This document shows positions 11,384 to 21,265 of a stretch of DNA of 64,000 nt, piece after piece. This DNA comes from Gammaproteobacteria bacterium. Lineage in GTDB: Bacteria; Pseudomonadota; Gammaproteobacteria; Pseudomonadales; Halieaceae. Each line of letters begins with the position of its first letter. Position 1 is the first letter of the stretch. Both the position numbers and the translations under genes were made by a program. The notes beneath the pieces were generated by a model. The model saw nothing but the letters and a program-made list of their open reading frames with translations. It was not told the DNA's origin and did not search any database. The stretch is from positions 1-64,000 of the forward strand of contig JAUHYL010000008.1 in the NCBI GenBank assembly GCA_030426545.1, written 5' to 3'.

Positions 11384-11998
11384 CTATGCCGGTTCGGCGC
11401 GCACCACGTAGCGCAGCGGGCCATTCGGCCGCAATGCGTCGAAGGGATAGCAGGTAACCAGCAGCAATGCTTCCTGCTGGCCCTGTGTTTGGGCAGACCA
11501 CCCCTGCTTGCGACTGTTCACCACGTCCGTTGCTACAACGCGATAATCGCGCCAGCTGCTGTCGGGAAGCTGGAGGCGCAATGGGCTGCCCACCTCGAGA
11601 TCGCGCAGAAAACTGAAGTGAGTGTCACGGTGCCCGCCGATCACGGCCAGCCCGGCAGTGCCAAGGGGCGCTGATTGCAGCGCGTGGCCGGGTGCAAACG
11701 CCAGCGCATTGCCCGAGTCACTGGCAAGAATTGGGAGATCGATGGCCAGGGTCGGCGCCTGCAACCGGCCCACCGGCCAGGTATCTGCCCAGGGCCAGGG
11801 CCTGGCACCCGGTCGCGTCTCTGCCAGTGTGCGCTGCCATGCCTCCTTGATCAGGATGGGCGCCAGCGCCGCTTTGGCTTCGATCACCGCAACACCGGCA
11901 CCGTGGTAGAGCGCCAGCGCCAGACAGACCAGCGCGACGACATCGCGCCAGCCCGTCAGACGCCACTCACGCGCGCCCAGCAACATGATCCACCTCAC
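11384..11998 (-). CDS. Class GN sortase
   Basis: Single N-terminal TM; 'VIGGHRDTHFSFLRDL' (His) and 'LLLVTCYPFDALRPNGPLRYVVRA' (Cys, Arg). GTG start at 11998 or ATG at 11986. Confidence 0.93.
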   Translation of the reverse strand: MRWIMLLGAREWRLTGWRDVVALVCLALALYHGAGVAVIEAKAALAPILIKEAWQRTLAETRPGARPWPWADTWPVGRLQAPTLAIDLPILASDSGNALAFAPGHALQSAPLGTAGLAVIGGHRDTHFSFLRDLEVGSPLRLQLPDSSWRDYRVVATDVVNSRKQGWSAQTQGQQEALLLVTCYPFDALRPNGPLRYVVRAEPA

Positions 11999-14186
11999 CC
12001 TGGCGAATCACGCGGGTAAACACCGCGATAAACAGCGCCAACAGTGCGAGCCAGGCCTTCGCCGGTGCCGTGGTAGCGGTGCGCGGGTAAGCAAAGTGCT
12101 GCGGACTCTGGCCCTGGGGGCGTGTATTGGGTAACGGCGCTGCGTGCAGAGGGGAACCCTCGGGACGACTGATCCGCTCTTCGACAGCCACAAAACTGGT
12201 ATACGGGCTCATCAACTGGTGCGCGAGCGCCAGCGGCAGAACCTCGGCACGAACAGTTGCTTCCGGATCACCACGCAACACCCTGTCCAGTAACCCATCA
12301 ATTTTGCGCCGCGCCCAGAGGCTGCCCACACCGGCATGCGCACCACCGTCGGGCTGGCCCTGAATTGACAGCGCGCGTTGCCAGGGCTGCCCGCCGATGT
12401 CGGCGCTGACCGTAACCTCTCCCGCAGGCACCTGCGGCCCAAACTTCACAGCTATCGACAGCGGCTGTCCGAGGTAAAGATCAGGCAGGTGCTCCGGCCA
12501 GGCCTCAACCGGCTGCGGCCAGCTTATCGCCAGATCTACTGCAGCCGGCCTGGAGAGCTGCTGGAACAGCGCCGCCATCTTGCTGCCAACCTCGTTGAGA
12601 TCTCCAATATGCGTATGACTGCCGCGGCCGAATTCCGCCGCTTTGCGCATAAACCAGCTATTCGGTGCAGAACCGATGCCGACCGTGAACAGTCGGCTGT
12701 CACCCAGCCCTGCGGCAATCTCGCCAAACAGCGCATCTTCATTGCCCACGGCGCCGTCAGTGATAAACACGATCTGGCGCAGCAGCGGCGTATTCGGATG
12801 CCCGCCCATCGACTCAGCGGCCGGCACCGGTGCGGGCGCACCACCGGACAGGGCGGCACGCAGCGCCGACATCATCTCGGTGCCACCGGACGCCTGTAAC
12901 TGGCGCACAAACTCCTGCGCTTGTGCCACGTGGTGCCGCGTCGCCGGCATGGCCGTGCGGAACAGGGCCCGGTGCCGATTATTGAATTCAATGAGGTTAA
13001 AGCGGTCACCCGGCCGCAGTTGTCGCAGCGCCAGCGACAGGCTGGCACGCGCCTGCTCGATAGAGACACCGCCCATTGAGCCGGAGGTGTCCACGACAAA
13101 GATCAGCTCGCGCGCAATCGGCGCCACCTTGTCGGTCCGCGCCGGTGGCACAACCATCAGCAGGCCGTAGTAGTCCTCGCCGACTTTCTCTGTAAACAGC
13201 GCCGCCTGTGGCGCGGACTGTGCGACGGGCTCCCATTCCAGTACGAAATCCCTATCCATCTCACTGACCTTGTTCAACAGCTTCACGTCATAGACCCCGG
13301 CGCTGCGTGACAGGGCGATGTCGTGATACGGCGAGTTGACGATGGCCAGCGGCATCCCCATATCCAACCTCGCACTGATGGTGATCGCATTCAGCGGCGC
13401 GCTATCGCTCCCCGGATCCGGAAATAACAGTGGCGAAATGGCGCCCGCATCAGTCACCTGGTCGGTGGCCTGGGCCCAGCCGAGGTAGGGGTCCATCGAC
13501 AGGGAAGGCAACGCTTCCCCTACCCCGGCGGACACAGGTGTTCCCGGCATGTAGCGCGGCGTTATCGTCATCGGAAACCGCAGGGAAAAAACGCCGGCGC
13601 TATACGCCACCGGCTCGACATACTCGAGCATGACCGTGATTTCCTCGCCGGGGCCGATATTGGCCACTCGGTTAGTGAACAGGTTGGGGCGCTGCTGCTC
13701 CACCAGACTGGCTTTCTTGCCGGCCTTTTTGGCTGCCCGGTAAATCTTCTTCGCTTCCTGTTTCTCGCGCACTCGCCCGACAATGCGACGCTCTCCTATC
13801 CGCATTTCCATCGCACGTACAGCCGCTTCGGAAGGCAGCGGGAACGCGTACACGCCCTCCCGGTACTCGCTGCTGTCGTTGCGAAACGTTTGCTGCAGGC
13901 GCACGGTCGCAACCAGGCCCGTGATATCGAAATGCACTTCACTGTGCTGTAAAACGGCGCGCTGAAAAACTCCGCCTGATGACTCAAACAAGAGGTGGCC
14001 GCCCTCTACCTCGTTCAGGCTCACCGCATCGACAGCAGAGCGCGCGGGTGAGGCCGCCAACAGCAGCAGTAGCATTTGCAGCAAAACGAGCACCGGCAGA
14101 CAGCGCAGGGCCAGCCACAGTGGCAGGCCGCCGTAGGCACATACCTCCGGCTTGATGCGTTGATGGATACGTTCGGTGGTCAGCAT
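11967..14186 (-). CDS. VIT + VWA domain sortase target protein (marine proteobacterial sortase target type)
   Basis: VIT region 'LQQTFRNDSSEYREGVYAFPLP', VWA MIDAS 'FVVDTSGSMGG', C-terminal YPRTAT + TM + basic tail; start reassigned to ATG 14186 (MLTTERIHQ) with AAGGAG upstream. Confidence 0.9.
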   Translation of the reverse strand: MLTTERIHQRIKPEVCAYGGLPLWLALRCLPVLVLLQMLLLLLAASPARSAVDAVSLNEVEGGHLLFESSGGVFQRAVLQHSEVHFDITGLVATVRLQQTFRNDSSEYREGVYAFPLPSEAAVRAMEMRIGERRIVGRVREKQEAKKIYRAAKKAGKKASLVEQQRPNLFTNRVANIGPGEEITVMLEYVEPVAYSAGVFSLRFPMTITPRYMPGTPVSAGVGEALPSLSMDPYLGWAQATDQVTDAGAISPLLFPDPGSDSAPLNAITISARLDMGMPLAIVNSPYHDIALSRSAGVYDVKLLNKVSEMDRDFVLEWEPVAQSAPQAALFTEKVGEDYYGLLMVVPPARTDKVAPIARELIFVVDTSGSMGGVSIEQARASLSLALRQLRPGDRFNLIEFNNRHRALFRTAMPATRHHVAQAQEFVRQLQASGGTEMMSALRAALSGGAPAPVPAAESMGGHPNTPLLRQIVFITDGAVGNEDALFGEIAAGLGDSRLFTVGIGSAPNSWFMRKAAEFGRGSHTHIGDLNEVGSKMAALFQQLSRPAAVDLAISWPQPVEAWPEHLPDLYLGQPLSIAVKFGPQVPAGEVTVSADIGGQPWQRALSIQGQPDGGAHAGVGSLWARRKIDGLLDRVLRGDPEATVRAEVLPLALAHQLMSPYTSFVAVEERISRPEGSPLHAAPLPNTRPQGQSPQHFAYPRTATTAPAKAWLALLALFIAVFTRVIRQGEVDHVAGRA

Positions 14187-14245
14187 GGTCCCTCTCCTTC
14201 TCTGCGGCAGCGTCTTGGCCGTGACAGCGTCATTAAACGCGCGGC

Positions 14246-14303
14246 TTGTGGCAGCAAGAGACCCGGTTTGTGGCCAGGTGCGGACGAATTGTGACGAATT
14301 GTG
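14246..14303. promoter_or_regulatory. Candidate response-regulator operator: four phased TTGTG half-sites
   Basis: TTGTG at 14246, 14268, 14289, 14299 (spacings 22, 21, 10); includes perfect tandem ACGAATTGTG x2 at 14284-14303; lies in the divergent intergenic region. Confidence 0.5.
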
Positions 14304-14371
14304 GCGCGTGCTTGAGGCGGCGGCGCTTATTTGAAAGGATGCGCGGTACGCACTAAGAAGAACCAACGACC

Positions 14372-15070
14372 ATGCCGCAGCACATTGCCATTGTGGAAGA
14401 TGAAAAAGCGCTGGCAGAAAACTATCGCGATGCACTGCAACGCCAACGCTACAGCGTAGCGATCTATCACGACCGCCGCAGTGCGCAGCTTGCCATTGAG
14501 CAGCGCCTGCCGGATCTGGCGATCATCGATATCGGCCTGGGAGATGAGCCCGAAGCGGGTTTTGACTTGTGCCGCGATCTGCGCGGGCGCTGGCCCGAGT
14601 TGCCCATTGTCTTCCTGACTGCCCGTGAATCGGAGCTGGACGTGGTCAGCGGGCTGCGACTGGGGGCGGATGACTACTTCACCAAGGACATCAGTCTCAC
14701 CGAAATGCTGGCCCGTATTGCCGCACTGCTGCGACGCGTGGAGGCAATGCGCGCACCCGAACGCGAAGAGCACATCCTGCAGACGGCCGCATTGTGCATC
14801 AACCAGGAACGCCTGACGGCGAGCTGGCGTGATGACCACCTGGCATTGACCGTGATCGAATTTCGCATTGTGCAGTGCCTGGTGAAACGGCCAGGACAGG
14901 TGAAATCCAGGCAGCAACTGATGGACGCCGCGGGCGTGGTGCAGGACGACCACACCATTACCTCCCATATCAAACGCATTCGTCGCAAGTTTGAAGAGAT
15001 CGACCCTGCCTTTGACGCGATCAAGACTGTCTACGGCCTGGGCTATCGCTGGGCACCAGAAATGACATGA
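14372..15070 (+). CDS. pdsR: OmpR/PhoB-type response regulator, dedicated sortase system type
   Basis: Receiver 'IAIVEDEKALAENY ... LAIIDIGLG ... LTARESELDVVSGLRLGADDYFTKD' plus winged helix; divergent from the sortase target gene. Confidence 0.88.
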   Translation: MPQHIAIVEDEKALAENYRDALQRQRYSVAIYHDRRSAQLAIEQRLPDLAIIDIGLGDEPEAGFDLCRDLRGRWPELPIVFLTARESELDVVSGLRLGADDYFTKDISLTEMLARIAALLRRVEAMRAPEREEHILQTAALCINQERLTASWRDDHLALTVIEFRIVQCLVKRPGQVKSRQQLMDAAGVVQDDHTITSHIKRIRRKFEEIDPAFDAIKTVYGLGYRWAPEMT

Positions 15071-15092
15071 TCTGTTTGCCGGACAATCCATC

Positions 15093-17294
15093 ATGACACT
15101 GCGTCGCCAGCTCTTGCTGGTCAGCTTGCTGCTCCTGTCGCTGCCCTGGGCCGGCTGCCAGTTCATTCGCGAGATGGAAGGCGCGCTGCGCCACGGACAG
15201 ACCCAATCGTTGCAGGCCACCGCCGATGCCGTGGCCGCGGTGATCGCCGCCGACGAATCCAGCCTGTATCCCCAACCGGAACGTCGCCTTACCCTGGACG
15301 ACGAGCAGCGCGACCTGTACGCCTTCCCGGCGCAGGGCCCGGTGATTGTCGACGGCTACGGTGATGGCTGGACAGATGTGCCCGCCGCGAGCTTTGGTCG
15401 AGCGGGAGACGACGCCTCCATGAGCGTCGATGTCAGGGTTCAAAGCAGCGGAAAGTCGGTGTTTCTGCTGTTCGACGTGACCGACAACAAGGTGGTGTAC
15501 CACAATCCCGGCCTGTCGCAGGAGCCCAACGGCGATCGACTGATCCTGCGCCTGTGGGCCAACGGCAGACGGCAGGACTACGTCATAGCCACCGCCGCGC
15601 CGGGGTCCGTGCGCGCGCGCTTTGACGGCCGGCGACCCAGGGGCCTGGATCCAGGGCGAATCACCGGCTACTGGCAGGACAGCATGGACGGCTACAGCCT
15701 GGAACTGGAACTGCCGCTGGCCTATACCGGCGGCAGACTGGGGTTCTTCTTTATCGATGAGGACAGTACAGCACCTCGGGGGAATCGCTCCGTGGGCAAC
15801 ACAACACGCATCGCTGCCCAAGCGCCGCCCTGGCTAATTTATCGCCCCGCCAGGCTGCAATCTTTGCTCAGTGCTTTTACCGGCGGGCGGACAGATATTC
15901 AGGTCGTGGACAACCATCACTGGGTGCTGGGGGAACTGCGCGGCAAGCAGCGCAGTGACGAGGCCCAGGCACAGACCTTCTGGCTGTTGCGCTCACTCTA
16001 TCGCAGCATCCTGACCTCCGGAGACCTTACCCCGCCGCCCAGCCCGACAAAGGCGGGGAAGCTCGCAGGCACAGAGATAGACGCGGCGCTGGCGGGCAGC
16101 GTCAGCGCAGAACGCTATCGCGATACCGGTTCCTCTTCGCGCACGCTGTTATCGGCAGCGGCCCCCGTGCGCGATCAACGCGGCGTGCTGGGCGCGGTGG
16201 TTGTGCGGCAAAGCGGCGAAACCTATCTCAGCCTCACCGATCAGGCCTTCAGCCGCCTGCTCGGCTACAGCCTCGCCGCACTGGCCGTTGCCGCGATCGG
16301 ATTGTTCGGCTACGCCACGGTGCTGTCGTTGCGCATTCGCGCACTCTCGCATGCGGCGGCTAGCGCCATTGCCGACGATGGGCGCGTGAGCGGCACGTTC
16401 ACGCCCAGCGGCGCTCGCGACGAGATTGGCGATTTGTCACGCCAGTACAACGAATTACTGGCTCGCCTGAAGGAATACAATGACTACCTGCATACGCTGA
16501 GCCGCAAACTGGCGCACGAGTTGCGCACGCCCATTGCCGTGATACAAAGCTCGTTGGATAACCTCGAACAGGGAGACCCGCCAGGCGCCCTGCAGCAGAC
16601 CGCTACAGAGCGCCACGAAAGCGAGGCTGCGCGCGCAACTTACCTGGCCCGGGCGCGGGAAGGACTTGGGCGCCTGCAACACATTCTCACTGCAATGAGC
16701 GAGGCCACGCGGCTGGAGGAAAGCGTCAACAGACAGCAGAAAACCCTGTTCGACCTGGTGCCCCTGTTGCGCCAACTACACGCGGCCTACGGCGAACTGT
16801 ACCAGCAACATGCGCTAAACCTGTCAATACAGGTGCCCGCAGCCAGCATTATGGGCGTACCTGAACTACTGGTGCAGGCGCTGGACAAACTGCTCGACAA
16901 CGCCACCTCCTTTGCACCGCCAGGCAGCAGGATAGAGCTGCGCCTGGAGCAGGAAATATCGAACTGGCGACTGCAGGTGTACAACGAGGGCCCCGCCCTG
17001 CCCCCCGGCAGCGCAGAAAAGATTTTTGAGCCGATGATTTCGGAGCGTCGCGGCAGCGATACCGTGCACCTGGGGCTTGGTTTGCACATCGTGAAGCTCA
17101 TTGTCGACTTTCACGGCGGCAGCGTGAGCGCCGAGAATGTCTGCTACGTGGACGGGGAAATCCTTTCGGGTGGTGCCGTCACAGACGCACCGGATCGCAC
17201 ATCCCAGGAAAACGCCAACTCCACCGGCGTCAGCATCACGATAACGCTGCCGGCGGCGACGCAGGCACTCAGCCCAGAAACGCCTGCTGCTTGA
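15093..17294 (+). CDS. pdsS: Sensor histidine kinase, dedicated sortase system type
   Basis: Two TM segments, HAMP-like, '[23 protein letters not shown]' H-box, HATPase '[16 protein letters not shown]' and '[18 protein letters not shown]'. Confidence 0.9.
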   Translation: MTLRRQLLLVSLLLLSLPWAGCQFIREMEGALRHGQTQSLQATADAVAAVIAADESSLYPQPERRLTLDDEQRDLYAFPAQGPVIVDGYGDGWTDVPAASFGRAGDDASMSVDVRVQSSGKSVFLLFDVTDNKVVYHNPGLSQEPNGDRLILRLWANGRRQDYVIATAAPGSVRARFDGRRPRGLDPGRITGYWQDSMDGYSLELELPLAYTGGRLGFFFIDEDSTAPRGNRSVGNTTRIAAQAPPWLIYRPARLQSLLSAFTGGRTDIQVVDNHHWVLGELRGKQRSDEAQAQTFWLLRSLYRSILTSGDLTPPPSPTKAGKLAGTEIDAALAGSVSAERYRDTGSSSRTLLSAAAPVRDQRGVLGAVVVRQSGETYLSLTDQAFSRLLGYSLAALAVAAIGLFGYATVLSLRIRALSHAAASAIADDGRVSGTFTPSGARDEIGDLSRQYNELLARLKEYNDYLHTLSRKLAHELRTPIAVIQSSLDNLEQGDPPGALQQTATERHESEAARATYLARAREGLGRLQHILTAMSEATRLEESVNRQQKTLFDLVPLLRQLHAAYGELYQQHALNLSIQVPAASIMGVPELLVQALDKLLDNATSFAPPGSRIELRLEQEISNWRLQVYNEGPALPPGSAEKIFEPMISERRGSDTVHLGLGLHIVKLIVDFHGGSVSAENVCYVDGEILSGGAVTDAPDRTSQENANSTGVSITITLPAATQALSPETPAA

Positions 17295-19287
17295 TTTGCA
17301 CCAGTTGGTCGCGCAGTGCCGCGGCCTCCTCGAATTCCAGGTTCTTGGCGTGTTCGTGCATCTTCGCCTCCAGCTGTTTCAACTTGCGCGCCAGTGCAGC
17401 GGGCGACAACTTGGCCACCTCTTCGGCGTAACTCAGGCGGGACTCCGCCACCTTCCTTGCCTTGCTCTTGCCGCGCGTGGGCATGCGACGCGCCCCTTCC
17501 ATAATGTCCTGTACGCTTTTCTCGACACCTTTCGGGGTGATGCCATGGGCCTTGTTGAAAGCCACCTGCTTGTTGCGACGTCGCTCCGTCTCGGCCATGG
17601 CGCGTTCCATCGAGCCGGTGATCTTGTCACCGTAAAGGATCGCGCGCCCGTTCAGATTGCGCGCCGCACGCCCGACTGTCTGGATGATGGAACGCTCTGA
17701 GCGCAAGAAGCCCTCCTTGTCCGCGTCGAGAATGGCAACCAGGGACACCTCGGGCATATCGAGCCCCTCGCGCAACAGGTTGATACCCACCAGCACATCG
17801 AACTCGCCCAGGCGCAGGTCGCGAATAATCTCCACCCGCTCTACCGTTTCAATATCCGAGTGCAGATAGCGCACCCGCACGCCGTTCTCACCCAGGTACT
17901 CAGTGAGGTCCTCCGCCATGCGTTTGGTCAACGTGGTGACCAGCACACGCTCGCCGCGCGCCACGGTGAGGTGGATCTCGCCCAGCAGGTCATCGACCTG
18001 GGCGCTGGCGGGTCGCACTTCGATTTCGGGGTCAACCAGACCGGTGGGGCGTACCACCTGTTCTACTACGGCGCCGGCATGCTCATCTTCATAGGGCCCG
18101 GGCGTGGCGGAGACAAAAATCACCTGGGGCACCAGTTGCTCCCACTCCTCGAAACGCAGCGGCCGATTATCCAGCGCCGAGGGCAGGCGGAAGCCGTATT
18201 CCACCAGTGTCTCCTTGCGCGAGCGATCACCGCGAAACATGGCGCCGATCTGCGGAATACTGGCGTGGGATTCGTCCACGATTACCAGCGCGTTTGACGG
18301 CAGGTATTCAAACAGCGTGGGCGGCGGCTCGCCCGGCGCGCGACCGGAGAGGTAGCGCGAGTAGTTCTCGATGCCCGTGCAGTAGCCGAGTTCCCGGATC
18401 ATTTCCACGTCATAGCGTGTGCGCTGCTCGATGCGCTGGGCCTCGATCAGCTTGTTGTTCTCCTTTAGCTGTTTGACGCGGGTTTGCAGTTCATCCTCGA
18501 TATGTTCAATGGCCCCCAACATGACATCGCGCGAGGTAACGTAGTGGCTCTTGGGGAAAATCGTGACCCGTGGCACCTTGCTCTCCACCGCGCCCGTGAG
18601 CGGGTCAAACCAGTAAATATTGTCGATCTCTTCGTCAAACAGCTCGATGCGCACCGCCTCGCGCTCTGAATCCGCGGGGAAGATATCGATAACATCGCCC
18701 CGCACACGGTAGGTACCCCGGCCGAAATCAACATCATTGCGGGTGTACTGCAGCTCCGCCAGTTGGCGCAGAATCCCGCGCTGGTCAATAATTTCTCCGC
18801 GCGACAGGTGCATCACCATCTTGAAGTAGGACTGCGGATCGCCAAGGCCATAGATAGCCGACACCGTGGCCACCACCAGGCAATCCTCCCGCTCCATCAG
18901 CGCCTTGGTCGCCGACAGGCGCATCTGCTCGATATGGTCGTTAATCGAAGCGTCCTTCTCAATGAAAGTGTCTGACGATGGCACATACGCCTCGGGCTGG
19001 TAGTAGTCGTAATAGGAGACGAAGTACTCCACGGCGTTATTCGGGAAAAACTCGCGAAACTCACCGTAAAGCTGTGCGGCGAGGGTTTTGTTGTGTGCCA
19101 TGACAATCGTGGGGCGCTGAAGCTGCTCTACCACGTGCGCCATGGTGAAGGTTTTGCCGGAACCGGTGACCCCGAGCAGGGTCTGCGCCGCCAGCCCCGC
19201 CTGCACGCCCTCCACCAGGCTGCTAATGGCCCTGGGCTGATCGCCAGCGGGCTGGAATGTGGACTCGACTTTGAAGGGTTTGGACAC
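17269..19287 (-). CDS. uvrB: Excinuclease ABC subunit B
   Basis: 672 aa; Walker A '[14 protein letters not shown]', '[12 protein letters not shown]', C-terminal UVR motif. Confidence 0.98.
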   Translation of the reverse strand: MSKPFKVESTFQPAGDQPRAISSLVEGVQAGLAAQTLLGVTGSGKTFTMAHVVEQLQRPTIVMAHNKTLAAQLYGEFREFFPNNAVEYFVSYYDYYQPEAYVPSSDTFIEKDASINDHIEQMRLSATKALMEREDCLVVATVSAIYGLGDPQSYFKMVMHLSRGEIIDQRGILRQLAELQYTRNDVDFGRGTYRVRGDVIDIFPADSEREAVRIELFDEEIDNIYWFDPLTGAVESKVPRVTIFPKSHYVTSRDVMLGAIEHIEDELQTRVKQLKENNKLIEAQRIEQRTRYDVEMIRELGYCTGIENYSRYLSGRAPGEPPPTLFEYLPSNALVIVDESHASIPQIGAMFRGDRSRKETLVEYGFRLPSALDNRPLRFEEWEQLVPQVIFVSATPGPYEDEHAGAVVEQVVRPTGLVDPEIEVRPASAQVDDLLGEIHLTVARGERVLVTTLTKRMAEDLTEYLGENGVRVRYLHSDIETVERVEIIRDLRLGEFDVLVGINLLREGLDMPEVSLVAILDADKEGFLRSERSIIQTVGRAARNLNGRAILYGDKITGSMERAMAETERRRNKQVAFNKAHGITPKGVEKSVQDIMEGARRMPTRGKSKARKVAESRLSYAEEVAKLSPAALARKLKQLEAKMHEHAKNLEFEEAAALRDQLVQIKQQAFLG

Positions 19288-19442
19288 GGTTTGGACGATT
19301 GCCGCTCAGGGAAAATAGCCGTTCATTATCATCCACATAGCAGCGAATTGCAGCCCACCGCAGATGGACGCCAGATGGTCGAATTACCGGTTGACCGTAA
19401 GGCAGGCGATCATTAACATACCGGCCCTCTGGTTAACGCCAT

Positions 19443-19518
19443 TCCGCCTTAGCTCAGTTGGTAGAGCAAATGACTGTTAATCATTGGGTCGCTGGTTCGA
19501 GCCCAGCAGGCGGAGCCA
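19443..19518 (+). tRNA. tRNA-Asn (anticodon GTT)
   Basis: TCCGCCTTAGCTCAGTTGGTAGAGCAAATGACTGTTAATCATTGGGTCGCTGGTTCGAGCCCAGCAGGCGGAGCCA; AATGA-CTGTTAA-TCATT arm. Confidence 0.97.
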
Positions 19519-19526
19519 TTTTCACG

Positions 19527-19556
19527 AAAGGCCTACAGCGATGTAGGCCTTTTTTG
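19527..19556 (+). terminator. Rho-independent terminator after tRNA-Asn
   Basis: AAAGGCCTACA-GCGA-TGTAGGCCTTTTTTT. Confidence 0.9.
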
Positions 19557-19784
19557 GTTGAAATACAGTCGTATTTTGACCGTGGTGGAAACCCCTTTTC
19601 CCCGCTCGGGGCATATTGGGCCCGTCGATTCAATAGCCCCAATCAGAATCAGTCTGTGCCGAACGTGCACAACGGATGAAGAAACTCTGCCGCCACTTGG
19701 AAAGCGGTCAGTCAGCTATCGGCGGTGCAGCGCAAGTTAGCCCTCTAGCAGCAGCACGATTTTCTACATATAGGTTCTGCGCGA

Positions 19785-20636
19785 TCAATTCTGTTCTGGC
19801 GGTGGCCCGTTGAACGTGATCAGCCCGTGTGCGGTTTGCCCGATGATCACGCCGCCCTCGATGACATAGCTGTTTACGCCGTCCTCAATTTCAACCCACC
19901 CCGCGTCGAGCGAATAAAGAACCCGGGCGGTGTCGCGGAAAATACTTTCCTGAATGACAAACGGGTTCACGCCGCTGAACAGCGCGTTGAGGCTCTGTGC
20001 TGCCGTGATGATGTCGGAATGACCGACGAGGATACCCTGGTCATCCAGTACGAAGGCATTGGGTTTGTAGTGGCAGGCCACGTCCTCCCAGTCCTCTCTT
20101 CCTATCGCGTCGCGAAGTTCGAAGAGGACTTCGCTGTTGGTCCGCTGCGCGTAATCAGCGGGGCAGGTTAAATCGGGATTGAGCGGATACAGATCATCAA
20201 CATCCAGTACACCATCATTATCATCGTCTTCATCGAGATGATCTTCTATGCCGTCGCCATCCGTGTCCGTGCCAACAAAGTCGAAGAGTGGCATGGCATA
20301 GTTAATGTGATCACCGGTGATGAACTCCATCACTCCATTGAACACGCCGAGCCCCAGGTTGGAAACAATGCAGGTGGGGCTGGTTGAGTCTCCGCAGACG
20401 AAACCGGGCCCGGCCGCCCACTGCTTGAAGACATAGCCGTCTCGCGGAACGGCCGTGAAAGTTTCATCCAAGTTGTCTGATGTGACAGCAAACTCGCAGA
20501 CGTTTTCTGAAGCGCAATTGCGCGTATCAGAAGCGGATTGGACATCACCGCCCGAAGTGACGATGACAGCCAATTTGCAGCCAGCCAGTAACAACATAAG
20601 GCAGACCATCGCTAACCGTTGAATTGAAGTACGCAT
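19785..20636 (-). CDS. Putative lipoprotein with bacterial-repeat-like, TSP3-type calcium-binding and NTF2-like regions
   Basis: MRTSIQRLAMVCLMLLLAGC lipobox; 'DTDGDGIEDHLDEDDDNDGVLDVDDLYPLNPDL'; C-terminal 'ELRDAIGREDWEDVACHYKPNAFVLDDQG...'. Confidence 0.75.
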   Translation of the reverse strand: MRTSIQRLAMVCLMLLLAGCKLAVIVTSGGDVQSASDTRNCASENVCEFAVTSDNLDETFTAVPRDGYVFKQWAAGPGFVCGDSTSPTCIVSNLGLGVFNGVMEFITGDHINYAMPLFDFVGTDTDGDGIEDHLDEDDDNDGVLDVDDLYPLNPDLTCPADYAQRTNSEVLFELRDAIGREDWEDVACHYKPNAFVLDDQGILVGHSDIITAAQSLNALFSGVNPFVIQESIFRDTARVLYSLDAGWVEIEDGVNSYVIEGGVIIGQTAHGLITFNGPPPEQN

Positions 20637-20988
20637 GTGTAACCCAGTTAAATTATTCAGTTTCCTGCAAATTAAAGCTAAACGCGCCACGCTCAAAATT
20701 CGATAACGCTATAAGCAATTTTCCCGAGAGCTTGTTAAGCATATAAGCAATCAGGCCGGCACGAAAACTTAACCTTCAACTGGACAAGCCACCCTCAGGG
20801 ATTTCGGCACAGGGAGTCCTGGTTCCGGTGGCGACCCTGTCTACTTGTTTGCGTTCATTTTTCAGCCAGGCGTCACACGTTTCAACCAGTGCCGCCCTTC
20901 CATTGTAGCGGCGTCGCCCTATCGGTGCGGGGTACCAAAGACATTGATTCAGTTGCGACGCCTGACACTGGATTCGCGACGCGGTCGA

Positions 20989-21095
20989 TGTCAGTATTTT
21001 TTACGAATGGACGGGTTTCAGTCGATAGGCTTTTCGACGCAGGGCGATAAGCCTAGAGATTTCAGATCACTAGCGGCACTGGAGCGATTCTTGCA
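20989..21095 (+). promoter_or_regulatory. Candidate sigma-54 (-24/-12) promoter with upstream element
   Basis: TGG-AGCGATTC-TTGCA at 21080-21095 (GG-N10-GC spacing) and TGTCAGTATTTTTTACGA at 20989-21006. Confidence 0.45.
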
Positions 21096-21265
21096 TGGTC
21101 AAGCCTTGATGCTTGCACGCCCTTTGTTGAAGCCGCGCAATACTGATAACGCTCGCTCTGGCTTATGCAAAATGCCCGATTAAAACCACCGCTTGCACGG
21201 CGGGCGAGCGTCTCTTGACCAGATTCGGCCTAACCAACAACGTTCGAATGAGAGGCTCCAGACGC

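Noticed and set aside
14327-15220. 297-aa minus-strand ORF over the response regulator gene
   Set aside because: Antisense shadow of a clear OmpR-type regulator.
19443-19785. tRNA-Asn as an integration site for a mobile element
   Set aside because: No integrase and no duplicated tRNA 3' end seen downstream; a normal terminator follows.
20845-21183. 112-aa ORF upstream of the PEP-CTERM-like gene
   Set aside because: No family resemblance, and it overlaps a plausible promoter region; probably non-coding.
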